NCBI GenBank assembly: GCA_035384565.1
Contig: DAOOIT010000025.1
Span: 1 to 64,000 of the forward strand
From: Planctomycetota bacterium
Lineage (GTDB): Bacteria > Planctomycetota > PUPC01 > DSUN01
Direction of reading: 5' to 3'
Length of the DNA: 64,000 nt
The notes beneath the pieces are model-generated. The model saw only the letters and a program-made list of their open reading frames with translations. It was not told the DNA's origin and did not search any database. The stretch's first letter is position 1, and every line of letters starts with the position of its first letter. Positions 37,075 to 45,119 of the stretch are shown here, in pieces. Position numbers and translations under genes: made by a program.

Positions 37075-38112
37075 GTGACGAAGCGTGACCGGCTGTGTGC
37101 CCCCTGGGCCGTGTGTCTTTGGAGCGCCCTTGTGGCGTTCATGGCGGTTGGCGCCGAGGCGCCGAAACCGCAGGACCCCGCGGTCTGCCGCGCGGCGGCG
37201 CTCGAGGCGGAGAGAGCCGAGAAATGGGCCGCCGCGCTCGACGCCTGGGAGCGGGTGCTCGACCGCTGCATCACGACGGAGGAGCAGCGCACCGAGGCCC
37301 GCGCGCACATCAAGACCCTGCGCCCGAAGGTCCCGCGCAACACCGACCCCACGAAGGCCAACCCCTGGAGGGTGCTGGTGGTGATCTTCCGCCACCTGAA
37401 GTTCGCCTGGAAGGACGGCGACAAGACCATCGAGGTGCACAAGACCATCAGCCCCGCCGACGAAAAGAAGATCCGCGCGAGCTTCGAGTGCTTCGCGAAG
37501 CACGTCTTCCAGTTCTCCAGCGGCAGGTTGCGCATTGACCCCGATATCGTGGTGGTGGACGAGCCGCTCACGACGCTCCACGGCAAGGGCAAGGGGCCGT
37601 TCTCGCCTGCGCCCCACCTCCTCCGCCCATTCACCGACCCGCTCGTCAAAGGCAAGCAGTACGACACCGTCTTCGCCTACGTGAAGTACGACAGGGACGA
37701 GGGGCCGAACGTGCCCGCCCCGTTCGTGGCCGCCACGTTCGCGAGCATCCAGGATGTCGGCGGCGCGGGCTTCGTCATGGTGCCCTGGCACACCAACTAC
37801 CCCTTCCGGGGCGAGACCGACGGCGAGATGGAGCTGCACGAGTGGCTCCACCAGATTGACTGGATGTTCCGCCACGTGCTGCACTACCCCGAGGAGCTGG
37901 TGCCGACGAGCGACGCGGGCCGCTTCGAGGACGAGAACCGCCCCGGCGGCGACCCCGAGTACGGCCGCAAGCGCTCCGAGACCACCTGGATCCGCTTCTA
38001 CCAGCACATCATGGAGGACCACGTCACCCGGCAGATGTGGTCCGAGGCCACGATGCGCCTCGCCCTCGGCCAGGCGCCGCCGGGCGACGTGATCGCACCG
38101 CCGAAGAAGTGA
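37075..38112 (+). CDS. Exported HExxH metallopeptidase-like protein
   Basis: A 345-aa protein from a GTG preceded by GGAGG. A signal peptide spans residues of about 1-27. The only enzyme-like motif is MELHEWLHQIDW near residue 260, an HExxH zinc signature of gluzincin/metzincin type; a third ligand could not be assigned. It sits tightly between the 1126-aa glycosidase-like gene and a flavin oxidoreductase gene. Not recognised as a named family. Confidence 0.55.
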   Translation: MTKRDRLCAPWAVCLWSALVAFMAVGAEAPKPQDPAVCRAAALEAERAEKWAAALDAWERVLDRCITTEEQRTEARAHIKTLRPKVPRNTDPTKANPWRVLVVIFRHLKFAWKDGDKTIEVHKTISPADEKKIRASFECFAKHVFQFSSGRLRIDPDIVVVDEPLTTLHGKGKGPFSPAPHLLRPFTDPLVKGKQYDTVFAYVKYDRDEGPNVPAPFVAATFASIQDVGGAGFVMVPWHTNYPFRGETDGEMELHEWLHQIDWMFRHVLHYPEELVPTSDAGRFEDENRPGGDPEYGRKRSETTWIRFYQHIMEDHVTRQMWSEATMRLALGQAPPGDVIAPPKK

Positions 38113-38125
38113 ACAGGAGGACGAC

Positions 38126-39073
38126 ATGGCCGCTGTTGACACCCACGCGCTGTTCCAGCCCCTGACCGTCAAGGGCAAGACGCTCCGCAACCGCCTCGTC
38201 ATGCCGCCGATGGTCGTCCTGCGAAGCCTTACGGGCGCCGACGGCGTCGAATGGTACGGCCGCCACGCGCGGGGCGGCGTGGCCCTCGTCATCGTCGAGG
38301 CCACCTCGGTCAACCGCTTCGGCACCGAGCTGACGCCCGAGACCCTCCGGCCGCTCGTGGACGCCATTCACGCGGGCGGCGCGCTCGCCGCCATCCAGCT
38401 CTTCCCCGTCACGTTCGGCAAGCCGGTGCACCCGGCTCGCCTCAAGCGCGAGGAGATTCACGCCATCATTGCCGCCTACCGCGCCGCGGCGGGCATCTGC
38501 GCCCAGGCCGGCTTCGATGGCGTCGAGCCCCACGGCGCGCACGGCTACCTGCTCAACCTCTTCTTCAGCCCCGAACGCAACATCCGCAAGGATGAGTTCG
38601 GCGGCTCTCTCGAGAACCGGATGCGGTTGGCCCTGGAAATCTCGCGTGCCGCGCGCGAGGGCATCGGACCCGACCGCCTGCTCCTCTACCGCCACACGCC
38701 CGTCGGCGACGGCTACGGCATCGAGGAGAGCGTGGCTCTGGCCGAGCAGCTTGTGAAGGCGGGGGTGGACATTCTGGACATTTCGCCGTCGAGCATCGAG
38801 GCGCCGGGCGACCGGGCCGCGCCCTTCCGCCGGTTCGGCGTGCCTGTCATCACGGTGAATGGGCTGGACCGCGTGGAGCGCGCCGTCGAGGCCCTCGAGC
38901 AGGGGAGGGCGGACCTGGTGGCCGTCGGCCGCGGCCTGATCGCCGACCCCGACTGGCCGATCAAGGTCAGGGAGGGGCGCCTCGCCGAGATCGTCCGCTG
39001 CACCTACTGCGACGAGATGTGCTTCGGCAACCTGCGCAAAGGCATCCCCATCGCCTGCACCCAGTGGGCGTAG
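38126..39073 (+). CDS. NADH:flavin oxidoreductase / old yellow enzyme family
   Basis: A 315-aa FMN-binding TIM barrel. Family signatures include LFQPLTVKGKTLRNRLVMPPM, the substrate-site HGAHGYLL and the segment FFSPERNIRKDEFGGSLENR. The C-terminal CTYCDEMC followed by a Cys 12 residues on fits the 4Fe-4S binding pattern of 2,4-dienoyl-CoA reductase-type enzymes. The FAD/NAD domain of those larger enzymes is missing, so an external electron donor is likely. Last gene of the plus-strand run, convergent with the nucleotidyltransferase 10 nt away. Confidence 0.85.
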   Translation: MAAVDTHALFQPLTVKGKTLRNRLVMPPMVVLRSLTGADGVEWYGRHARGGVALVIVEATSVNRFGTELTPETLRPLVDAIHAGGALAAIQLFPVTFGKPVHPARLKREEIHAIIAAYRAAAGICAQAGFDGVEPHGAHGYLLNLFFSPERNIRKDEFGGSLENRMRLALEISRAAREGIGPDRLLLYRHTPVGDGYGIEESVALAEQLVKAGVDILDISPSSIEAPGDRAAPFRRFGVPVITVNGLDRVERAVEALEQGRADLVAVGRGLIADPDWPIKVREGRLAEIVRCTYCDEMCFGNLRKGIPIACTQWA

Positions 39074-39083
39074 CGGGCGGGGT

Positions 39084-40064
39084 CTACCTGGGGAGCACGT
39101 GGGGGAGCACCGCGGGCTGGGCCGGCGTGCCGACGAGGCATGCGCCGGGGGGAACCGCCGCGTGGAGGCCGACGACGGCGCAATCCACCACCGCTTCCGC
39201 CCCGACGGCCGCTCCGTCCATCACCACGGCGTCGCGGATGTGCGCGCCGTCGCCCACCGTGCATCCGCGGCCGATGCTCGCGTGCGGGCCGAGGCGGCAG
39301 CGGCCGATCGAGCTGCCTGGGCCGATCGCCACGGGGGGGTCGAGGCCCAGCTCGCCGAACAGCTCGCGCTGGGCCTCGAGATACGTCGCGGGGTCGGTGA
39401 GATTCACCCAGAAGCCCGGCAGATCGTAGGCGCGCACGTGCAGCCCCTCGTCGAGGAGCATGCGGATGGCGTCGGTGAGCTCGTACTCGCCCCGGGGCGA
39501 AAGGCCCACGCGGCGCAGGCGGTCGAAAATGAGCGGCGGGAAGACGAAGAGGCCGGCATTGATATAATGGGTCGTGGTGTCGCCCGGCTTCGGGCGCTCG
39601 ACGATGCGGGTGACGCGGCCGCCCTCGACGTACACCGCGCCCCCCGAGGCCGGGTCGCGGAAGTAGCGCACGGCCAGTACTGCGTCGGGCTTCTCCTCGG
39701 CATGCAGGCGCACGATATCGGCCGCGTGCCGGCGCGAGGTCACGATGTCGCCGAACATCATCAGGAATGGCTCGCCGGCGGCGAAATCCTCGGCCAGCGC
39801 CGTGGCCTGGCCGGTGCCCTTGGGGTCGCGTTGGACGATGTAGGAGAGCCGCACCCCGCCGCAGCGCCCGCCGAGCGCGGCGCGCACCTGCTCGGCCTGG
39901 TGGCCGATGACGAGGAGCAGTTCGCGCACGCCGGCGGCCTCGAACTGCCCGATGGTGTGCACGAGTGCCGGGCGATTGGCCACGGGCAGCAGCGGCTTGG
40001 GCAACACGTCGCACAAGCCCTGCATCCGCGTGCCCTTGCCCGCCGCCAGAAGAACCGCTTTCAT
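39084..40064 (-). CDS. Sugar-1-phosphate nucleotidyltransferase with hexapeptide repeats
   Basis: A 326-aa protein. The N-terminal nucleotidyltransferase domain has the signature LLAAGKGTRMQGL and PKPLLPVANRP, which bind the NTP. It also has the metal aspartate in MMFGDIV. The last 90 residues are left-handed beta-helix hexapeptide repeats (IGPGSSIGRCRLGPHASIG). The layout matches GlmU-like or glucose-1-phosphate thymidylyltransferase-like enzymes that activate sugars for glycan synthesis. Without an acetyl-CoA site, acetyltransferase activity is doubtful. Substrate is not determinable by eye. Confidence 0.85.
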   Translation of the reverse strand: MKAVLLAAGKGTRMQGLCDVLPKPLLPVANRPALVHTIGQFEAAGVRELLLVIGHQAEQVRAALGGRCGGVRLSYIVQRDPKGTGQATALAEDFAAGEPFLMMFGDIVTSRRHAADIVRLHAEEKPDAVLAVRYFRDPASGGAVYVEGGRVTRIVERPKPGDTTTHYINAGLFVFPPLIFDRLRRVGLSPRGEYELTDAIRMLLDEGLHVRAYDLPGFWVNLTDPATYLEAQRELFGELGLDPPVAIGPGSSIGRCRLGPHASIGRGCTVGDGAHIRDAVVMDGAAVGAEAVVDCAVVGLHAAVPPGACLVGTPAQPAVLPHVLPR

Positions 40065-40087
40065 AGGAGAACCTCAAGAGATGCAGA

Positions 40088-40261
40088 GCGGGGAGGCGCT
40101 TCTTGACAAGAAGTTCCTGCCCGCACCCCTCTTCAGAAACTCTCACGCTGGATGCCGGCTTCGCCTGGCCTGGGAGGCCAGGCGAAGCCGCCGCCCAATG
40201 TAGAGGTTCTTGGAAGGGTGGGGCGAGGAGAGGACCTTCTCTCAAGAAGGTCTCCCTCTCC
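40088..40261. repeat. Paired-hairpin intergenic element, locus A4
   Basis: An imperfect hairpin at 40088-40124 is followed by CCCTCTTCAGAAAC, then a perfect 15-bp stem (GGCTTCGCCTGGCCT, 40157-40171 with 40175-40189). AGAGGTTCTTGGAAGGG (from 40202) and a last hairpin at about 40225-40261 complete it. The order matches locus A2. Confidence 0.78.
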
Positions 40262-40298
40262 TTCTCCCTGGCTTCCATTGACCCGTCAACAAGAAAGA

Positions 40299-40395
40299 GT
40301 TGGTGAGGGGGGAACCTGCGTTTTCCTGAGAGCAGTGTTGGGGCTCCGGGACGCCTGTCCTGTCAGGCGCCCGGAGCTGTTCCCCCCTCACCAAC
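40299..40395. repeat. Long nested hairpin with perfect 17-bp outer stem
   Basis: GTTGGTGAGGGGGGAAC at 40299-40315 pairs perfectly with 40379-40395. Inside, GCTCCGGGACGCCTG (40343-40357) pairs with CAGGCGCCCGGAGC (40364-40377) with one bulged base. It lies about 40 bp past the end of the FtsB-like gene. Confidence 0.75.
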
Positions 40396-40437
40396 CAGAA
40401 AGCTGGCGAGGGCCCCTGCCGCCCGCCGGCCGGCCGC

Positions 40438-41166
40438 TCAACGGCCATTGACGGCCACGTAGCTGCGCGACCGTGCGGGCGTGTTGCGCCGCAGAAGCTC
40501 CAGCGCGCGCTGCTCGGTGCGGCGGCCCATGACGCCGTCGGCCGGGAGCCGGTTGCGTTGCTGGAACGTCTTCACCGAGTCATAGCCGAGACGGCGGAGC
40601 AGCTCGGAGAGCTGCTGCGCGCGGGTGACGGTGGTCTCGTCGAGCACGCCGTCGGAGCGGGTGCCCATCATCTTCGCCTGGAAATGCTCGACCGAGCTGT
40701 AGCCGAGCGCGGCGAGGGTGCGTTGCGCGCCCGAGCGGTCGGGGGCCGGCCGCGCCGGCCCGCTCGGCGCCGGCGACGCCGCGGGCGGAGCAGGAGGCCG
40801 GGGCGCCGGGGGCGGAGCCACTGCCGGCAGCGTGGGCGGCACGCTGGGCAGACTCTGCACCAGGGCCGAGGGCGGCATCGCGGGCACGTCCAGGGGCGGC
40901 AGGCCGGGGTCGCTGGCCGGAGCCGGCCGCCAGCCAAGATCGGCGCGGGCCAAGCGCGCGATGTAGTAGCGGTCCGCCGTCAGCGCCTCGGCTTCGCGGC
41001 GCAGCGCGCGGCCGCGCTCGCGCAAGGCGGCCAGCGCGGCGGTCTCGCGGCGCTCGCGGCAGAGCAGCGCGGCGAGATGCGCCTGGTTCGCGGCGCTCTG
41101 CTCGCGGAAGCTCACCACACCCAGCGCGGCCAGACACCCGATGAGGATGGCTTCACGCAGTGTCAT
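40438..41166 (-). CDS. FtsB/DivIC-like protein fused to peptidoglycan-binding-like repeats
   Basis: A 242-aa protein. It opens with a membrane segment (residues of about 5-22) and a coiled coil of septum-initiator type (RERGRALRREAEAL, then YYIARLARADLGW). A Pro/Ala-rich linker (about 85-140) leads to two repeats resembling PG_binding_1 (TLAALGYSSVEHFQAKMMG and RLGYDSVKTFQQRNRLPADGVMGRRT). This fusion is unusual: FtsB proteins normally end after the coiled coil. It is the third gene of a minus-strand operon behind mraZ and an FtsL-like gene. Confidence 0.68.
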   Translation of the reverse strand: MTLREAILIGCLAALGVVSFREQSAANQAHLAALLCRERRETAALAALRERGRALRREAEALTADRYYIARLARADLGWRPAPASDPGLPPLDVPAMPPSALVQSLPSVPPTLPAVAPPPAPRPPAPPAASPAPSGPARPAPDRSGAQRTLAALGYSSVEHFQAKMMGTRSDGVLDETTVTRAQQLSELLRRLGYDSVKTFQQRNRLPADGVMGRRTEQRALELLRRNTPARSRSYVAVNGR

Positions 41167-41204
41167 GCGTCACCTGTTCGCTCCCCGCCCGCGCGGCGCG
41201 GGCG

Positions 41205-41537
41205 CTAGTGCCCCTTCTTCGCACGGGCCACGGTGGGCGCCTTGTCTCTCGCCTTCTCCTCCTCCTTGGCCTTCGCAAGCTGCTGGTCCACCAGTTGGTC
41301 GGGAGGGAGGAGCTCGAGCTGGAGGTCTCTGACTTTCCCGGCGAGCGCGGCCGGCGTCCTGAGCTGCGCCACCTGGGCTTCGAGCTTGCGGTTGGCCTCG
41401 ACCAGCCTGCGGTGCTCGCCCTCGAGTCGCGCCACGCGGTAGCCGGCGTGGGTCACGGCGGCGCGCTCCGAGATGAGGAAGAGGGCGCCGGCGACCGCGA
41501 GGGCCACGACGACAAGGAATGCGACGAGGCGCGCCAC
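41205..41537 (-). CDS. FtsL-like small membrane protein
   Basis: A 110-aa bitopic protein: one transmembrane helix (residues of about 3-22), a coiled coil (VARLEGEHRRLVEANRKLEAQV) and a Lys/Ala-rich tail. The size, topology and position right after mraZ suggest FtsL, which pairs with FtsB in the divisome; sequence alone is too short to be sure. It follows mraZ by 22 nt and precedes the FtsB-like gene by 38 nt. The rsmH gene that normally separates mraZ and ftsL is absent. Confidence 0.6.
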   Translation of the reverse strand: MARLVAFLVVVALAVAGALFLISERAAVTHAGYRVARLEGEHRRLVEANRKLEAQVAQLRTPAALAGKVRDLQLELLPPDQLVDQQLAKAKEEEKARDKAPTVARAKKGH

Positions 41538-41559
41538 AGGGCCAGTCTCCTGGCGGGGA

Positions 41560-41997
41560 TCAGCCGAACACGCGGGGAGCCAGCCGCTGGTACGCCGCGC
41601 GCCGAGCCGTCTCGCGGCTTTCGTAGACGGCGGCGCCCCAGAACTCTATCGCATCCACCACGCCCACAATCGTCACGTCCTTCTCGATTGCGGCGTGGGC
41701 GCGCAGGAAGTCCGGCAACCGAATGCGCCCCTGGCTGTCGGGCACCACGGTGGTGGTGATGCTGCCAAGGGCGCGCTTGAAGTCGCGCACGGCGGTCTTC
41801 CCGAGCGAGGCATCGGCCTCCAGGTCAGCCAGCAGCTTCGCCAGCCGCTCCTGGGTGTAGGCCACGATGCACGGCTCCGCCCCGCATGTCAGGCAGAGGC
41901 CCTGGGCGAGTGCCTCGCCTGCCGCCTCGCGGAGTCGGGCGGGAAGGGCGATGCGGAACTCCTTGTCAAGGCTGTGGGTGAACTCGCCGAGGAACAC
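41560..41997 (-). CDS. mraZ: Transcriptional regulator MraZ
   Basis: A 145-aa protein, the normal MraZ length, from a GTG with GGAG upstream. It starts VFLGEFTHSLDKEFRIALPARLRE, matching the family opening. The two SpoVT/AbrB-like halves are visible, the second with SQGRIRLPDFLR. MraZ binds short G-rich direct repeats upstream of its own operon and controls division genes. A longer frame from 42033 would begin inside the predicted operator and lacks conservation. Its operon is mraZ, FtsL-like, FtsB-like, with no rsmH, pbp or mur genes. Confidence 0.88.
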   Translation of the reverse strand: MFLGEFTHSLDKEFRIALPARLREAAGEALAQGLCLTCGAEPCIVAYTQERLAKLLADLEADASLGKTAVRDFKRALGSITTTVVPDSQGRIRLPDFLRAHAAIEKDVTIVGVVDAIEFWGAAVYESRETARRAAYQRLAPRVFG

Positions 41998-42014
41998 TGC
42001 CGCTGTGCTCCAAT

Positions 42015-42073
42015 ATTCCCCGCTTTCCCCCACTTTGCCCCTAACAGTCTATCGCCTGCCCCGCGCTTGTCAA
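42015..42073 (-). promoter_or_regulatory. mraZ promoter and MraZ-box operator
   Basis: On the minus strand: TTGACA (42073-42068), a 16-bp spacer and TAGACT (42051-42046). Directly downstream (about 42043-42015) are three GGGG blocks at 10-bp spacing (AGGGGCAAAG, TGGGGGAAAG, CGGGGAATAT), the pattern of direct repeats bound by MraZ. Binding there would block transcription start, giving autorepression. Confidence 0.7.
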
Positions 42074-42230
42074 GGGCCTTTTGGCGATTTGGCACGCTTT
42101 TTCGGGGAGAAGACTACAGAATGGGGGATCGAGAGCCAGGAGACACTAAGGGTTGTATGCCCGGCGCCGCGAAGGGAACAGGCATGGGCCAACGCTACGG
42201 TGCGAGCGCGCGGGGAGTTGCGGCGCGGTG

Positions 42231-44183
42231 TCAGTGCGGTTTCGGGGAGCTCTGAGCGAGCTTCTGCAAGGCGTAGCTGGCCGCGCGAGCGGCCTCGGAG
42301 TCGTCGTCTGCCCTGCTGGCGGCCTCGAGGGCCTTCCGGGCCGCCGCGGCGTGCGGGGAGGCGGGGTGGCGACGCAGGAGTTCGCCGACGCCCCACACAA
42401 CCTCGGCCTTGGCGTCGTCGGCCGCGGTGCCGAGGCGGTCGAGCAGCGGCTTGAGGGCCTCGGCGTCGCCCACGCGCCCCAGCGCGCCGGCGGCCAGCGC
42501 CACGAGCGCGTCGTCCTGCAGGGCGGCCACAAAGGTGTCCTGCGCCGCAGGCCCTTGTGCCTCGAGTGCCGTCGCGGCGTGCCACTGCACGCTCTCGTCG
42601 GTATCCTTGAGACGCTGGGCGAGGGCCGCGATGGCCTTGGGGTCCTTGAACTGGGCGAGGGCCACGGCGGCCACGCGACGCACGTCGGGGTCGCTGCACT
42701 CGGCCGCGAGCGTGATGGGGTCGAGGGCCGCGGCGGCGGCCTCGGCGCCGATCTGTTCGGCAATGCGCCCGAGCCCCGCCACGATGCCCCAGGCCGTGTA
42801 CTTCGCTGCGCGGCCCTCTGCTTTCTTCTGGATGCGGTCGAGCGCGCCGCGAAGATGCTCGAGCAACACGGGCACGGCCTTGGGTCCCAGGGTGCCGAGG
42901 GCGTCGGAAGCGTCGGCGCGAATCTTCACCTCCTCGTCGCCGAGGAGGTCCACCAGGTACTTCACGGCCTCGAGGTCGCCTTTGCGGCCGAGGGCCTGGG
43001 CGGCGACCAGTTTCACGATGCTGTCGTCGTCGCCCATCGCCTGGCGGAGCGCGCTGAGCGCGGCGTCGGATTCGGAGGTGGCGAGCACGCCGGCGGCGGC
43101 CCGCTTGATCCGGGCGCGCTCGCCGGCGGCCGGGTCGAGCAGGCCGGCGAGCTTCGCGTCGCGCTCGCCGCTGGGCAGGAGCACCAGGGCTTCGATGGCA
43201 TCGGCGCGGGCGCCGGCGTCGAGCCGGCGGTCGAGGGCGTCGGTAAACAGCTTGTCGCGGCACCGGGCGGTGGCGGTGGCGATGCGGTCGAGGAAGGCGG
43301 CGACGAGGTCGGGCGCGTGTGGCTGGAGCTGCCGCGCGGCCAGCAGCGCCACGCGGCTGTCGTCGTCCTTGGCGAACATGGCGGGGAGCAGGGCCTGGAG
43401 CTTCTCGGGAAAGCCCGCGGGCTGGCCCGTCTTGGCGATCTCCAGGCAGTGGCACAGGGCGGCATAGCGCACGTCGCGGGCCTTGTCCTCGGCCGCGCGC
43501 TGAAGCAACAGGTCGGCGGCGCGCGGGTCGCGCGAGGCGGCCAGCTCGCGCACCGTGTCGAGGCGGATGTCGTCGTCGGTGCTCGCGATGCGTTCGAGCA
43601 GGCGGCCCCAGTCCTTCTCGGCGGCGGCGGCCGGCGGCTCCTGGGGCGGGGCGAGGGTGTGGATCGAGCGCAGCGCGTTGCGGGCGAGCGCCTCGGTGGC
43701 CGCGGCGATCAGCTCGGCGTCGTCGCCGCGGAAGGCGAGGACCAGGTCGTTGGCGGGCGCGGAGAGCTGGGTGAAGTGGCCCAGAGCCTTCGCGGCGGCG
43801 ATCCGCAGGGCGTGGTCGCTGCCCTTCAGCACCTCGAGCAGCGGCGCGGCCGCCGTTTCGGCCTCGGCCTTCGCCAGCGAGGCCCTGGCGGCGATCACGC
43901 CCAGGGCCTCCGCCGCCGCCGCTCGCAGGGTCTGCGGGTCGCGGCGGATGCCGTAGTCGTTCACCGTCTTCTCGATGTCTTTGAGCGTCAGGAGGTTGCT
44001 CAGCGGCTTGATCACCGAGCGGCCGTGTTCGGCCAGCGTGCGCTCGGCGCGCGAGCGGGTCGCCGCGTTCGAGAGGTCGGCCAGCAGCTTGTCCACGTCG
44101 TGCGCCCCGCCGCCCGAGCAGCCCGCCAGCAGCAGGCCCAGCGGCGCGAGGGCGAGGAGGGGCAGGGTCCGTCGTCGTCTCAT
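42231..44183 (-). CDS. HEAT-repeat lipoprotein
   Basis: A 650-aa protein from an ATG after GGAGG. Residues of about 1-24 form a lipoprotein signal ending in LLAGC. The rest is a long array of HEAT/PBS-lyase-type repeats, each about 31 residues and often containing DxxxxVRxxAAxALG-like text (for example EVKIRADASDALGTLG, DPDVRRVAAVALAQF). Such solenoids bind proteins; there is no catalytic motif. It is alone in its transcription unit, with its own promoter. Confidence 0.82.
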   Translation of the reverse strand: MRRRRTLPLLALAPLGLLLAGCSGGGAHDVDKLLADLSNAATRSRAERTLAEHGRSVIKPLSNLLTLKDIEKTVNDYGIRRDPQTLRAAAAEALGVIAARASLAKAEAETAAAPLLEVLKGSDHALRIAAAKALGHFTQLSAPANDLVLAFRGDDAELIAAATEALARNALRSIHTLAPPQEPPAAAAEKDWGRLLERIASTDDDIRLDTVRELAASRDPRAADLLLQRAAEDKARDVRYAALCHCLEIAKTGQPAGFPEKLQALLPAMFAKDDDSRVALLAARQLQPHAPDLVAAFLDRIATATARCRDKLFTDALDRRLDAGARADAIEALVLLPSGERDAKLAGLLDPAAGERARIKRAAAGVLATSESDAALSALRQAMGDDDSIVKLVAAQALGRKGDLEAVKYLVDLLGDEEVKIRADASDALGTLGPKAVPVLLEHLRGALDRIQKKAEGRAAKYTAWGIVAGLGRIAEQIGAEAAAAALDPITLAAECSDPDVRRVAAVALAQFKDPKAIAALAQRLKDTDESVQWHAATALEAQGPAAQDTFVAALQDDALVALAAGALGRVGDAEALKPLLDRLGTAADDAKAEVVWGVGELLRRHPASPHAAAARKALEAASRADDDSEAARAASYALQKLAQSSPKPH

Positions 44184-44233
44184 GGCAACCGCCTCCGCGC
44201 GGAGTGGTGAGTGCGTCCTGCGGCGCGAGGCGG

Positions 44234-44263
44234 AGTATAGCACGTCCCCGCGCGGCGAGTCAA
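44234..44263 (-). promoter_or_regulatory. Promoter of the HEAT lipoprotein gene
   Basis: On the minus strand: TTGACT (44263-44258), an 18-bp spacer and TATACT (44239-44234), about 50 bp before the start codon. Confidence 0.65.
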
Positions 44264-44314
44264 CCGCGCGTCCGGGAACGGGCATCGCCCCAATCCTGGC
44301 GCCCGCGTTCGCCT

Positions 44315-44340
44315 GCCGTGTCTTGGAAACCAGACACGGC
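44315..44340. repeat. Hairpin GCCGTGTCT
   Basis: GCCGTGTCTTGG at 44315-44326 pairs with CCAGACACGGC at 44330-44340 with one bulged T. It stands 4 bp before the tandem hairpin array. Confidence 0.6.
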
Positions 44341-44344
44341 GCCG

Positions 44345-44552
44345 CCATACCTGCTCAGCTCTTCTGCCGCCGAGAGATGAGCAGGTATGGCGCTTTGGCG
44401 ATCCGGGCGGCTCTACGGCCTCTCCACCCATACTTGCTCAATTTCCTCCCCCCCTGGGATGAGCAAGTATGGCGTTTGGGCGATCCGGGCGGCGCGGCGG
44501 CCTTTCCGGCCATACTTGCTCAATCTCCTCCCTCCTGAAGTGAGCAAGTATG
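44345..44552. repeat. Tandem array of three TGAGCAAGTATGG hairpins, period about 82 bp
   Basis: Three copies of CCATACYTGCTCA (44345, 44428, 44510) are each followed, about 20-27 nt later, by the complement TGAGCARGTATGG (44378, 44460, 44541). Copies 1 and 2 share the tail GGCGATCCGGGCGG. The loops differ in sequence. The array fills a 474-bp gap between divergent genes. A single diverged copy lies at 26166-26200. Confidence 0.88.
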
Positions 44553-44603
44553 ATGGTGGGGCGTTCGGGCCTCTTCGGGGGCCGCGGGGGCGCCGCGCGT
44601 CGG

Positions 44604-44632
44604 TTGATTTGCGGGCGGGTTTGGTGTACATT
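44604..44632 (+). promoter_or_regulatory. Promoter of the small membrane protein pair
   Basis: TTGATT at 44604-44609, a 17-bp spacer and TACATT at 44627-44632, just past the hairpin array; start codon at 44658. Confidence 0.6.
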
Positions 44633-44657
44633 CTGCGTGTGATTGGAAGGGAGCGCA

Positions 44658-45119
44658 ATGTCGGCGATCACTCCTGAGGCGGTGGCGACGGGTCGGGACC
44701 CGGGCCAGACGCTGCTGTTGGCGTGGCTGTTGCCGGGGGCCGGGCACTGGTTTGCCGGGCTGCGTGGCCGCGCGCTGCTCTACGGCGCGTCGGTGATCGG
44801 GCTGTTCCTGGCGGGCCTCGCAATGGGCGGGCTGGTGACCGCGTCGGTGTACGGGCACAAGTGGGCGTTCCTTCTCCAGATGTTCAACGGGCCGCTGGCG
44901 ATGGCGGCCGCGGTGGGGCACTACGCGGCGCGGCAGGCGCTCGCCGGCGCCGGCGCGGCGGCGTGGCTGAGAAACCTGGTGTCGCCCGGGCCATCGCCCG
45001 TGGCCGACCTGGGGATGACGTTCACGCTGGTGTCGGCGGCGTTCAACGTGCTGGTGCTGGCCGACGCCTACTATCTGGCCGACCGGCCCGCGGAACCGAC
45101 GGCGGAGGCCTCCTCGTGA
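44658..45119 (+). CDS. Polytopic membrane protein, possibly DUF6677-like
   Basis: A 153-aa protein from an ATG after GGAAGGGAG. An N-terminal segment LLLAWLLPGAGHWFAGLRGRALLYG resembles the TM2-like opening seen in planctomycete DUF6677 proteins (tentative). About four transmembrane helices follow. Function unknown. It overlaps the next small gene by 4 nt. Confidence 0.65.
   Translation: MSAITPEAVATGRDPGQTLLLAWLLPGAGHWFAGLRGRALLYGASVIGLFLAGLAMGGLVTASVYGHKWAFLLQMFNGPLAMAAAVGHYAARQALAGAGAAAWLRNLVSPGPSPVADLGMTFTLVSAAFNVLVLADAYYLADRPAEPTAEASS

Larger units (their letters stand above)
40065..40437. other. Gene-free region made of stacked hairpins
   Basis: 373 bp without a coding gene. It contains a paired-hairpin element (40088-40261) followed by a long nested hairpin (40299-40395). 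Nothing else is recognisable. Confidence 0.7.

Noticed and set aside
44345..44552. CRISPR array
   Set aside because: Three repeats with period of about 82 bp, internally palindromic, with partly conserved spacers and no cas genes nearby.
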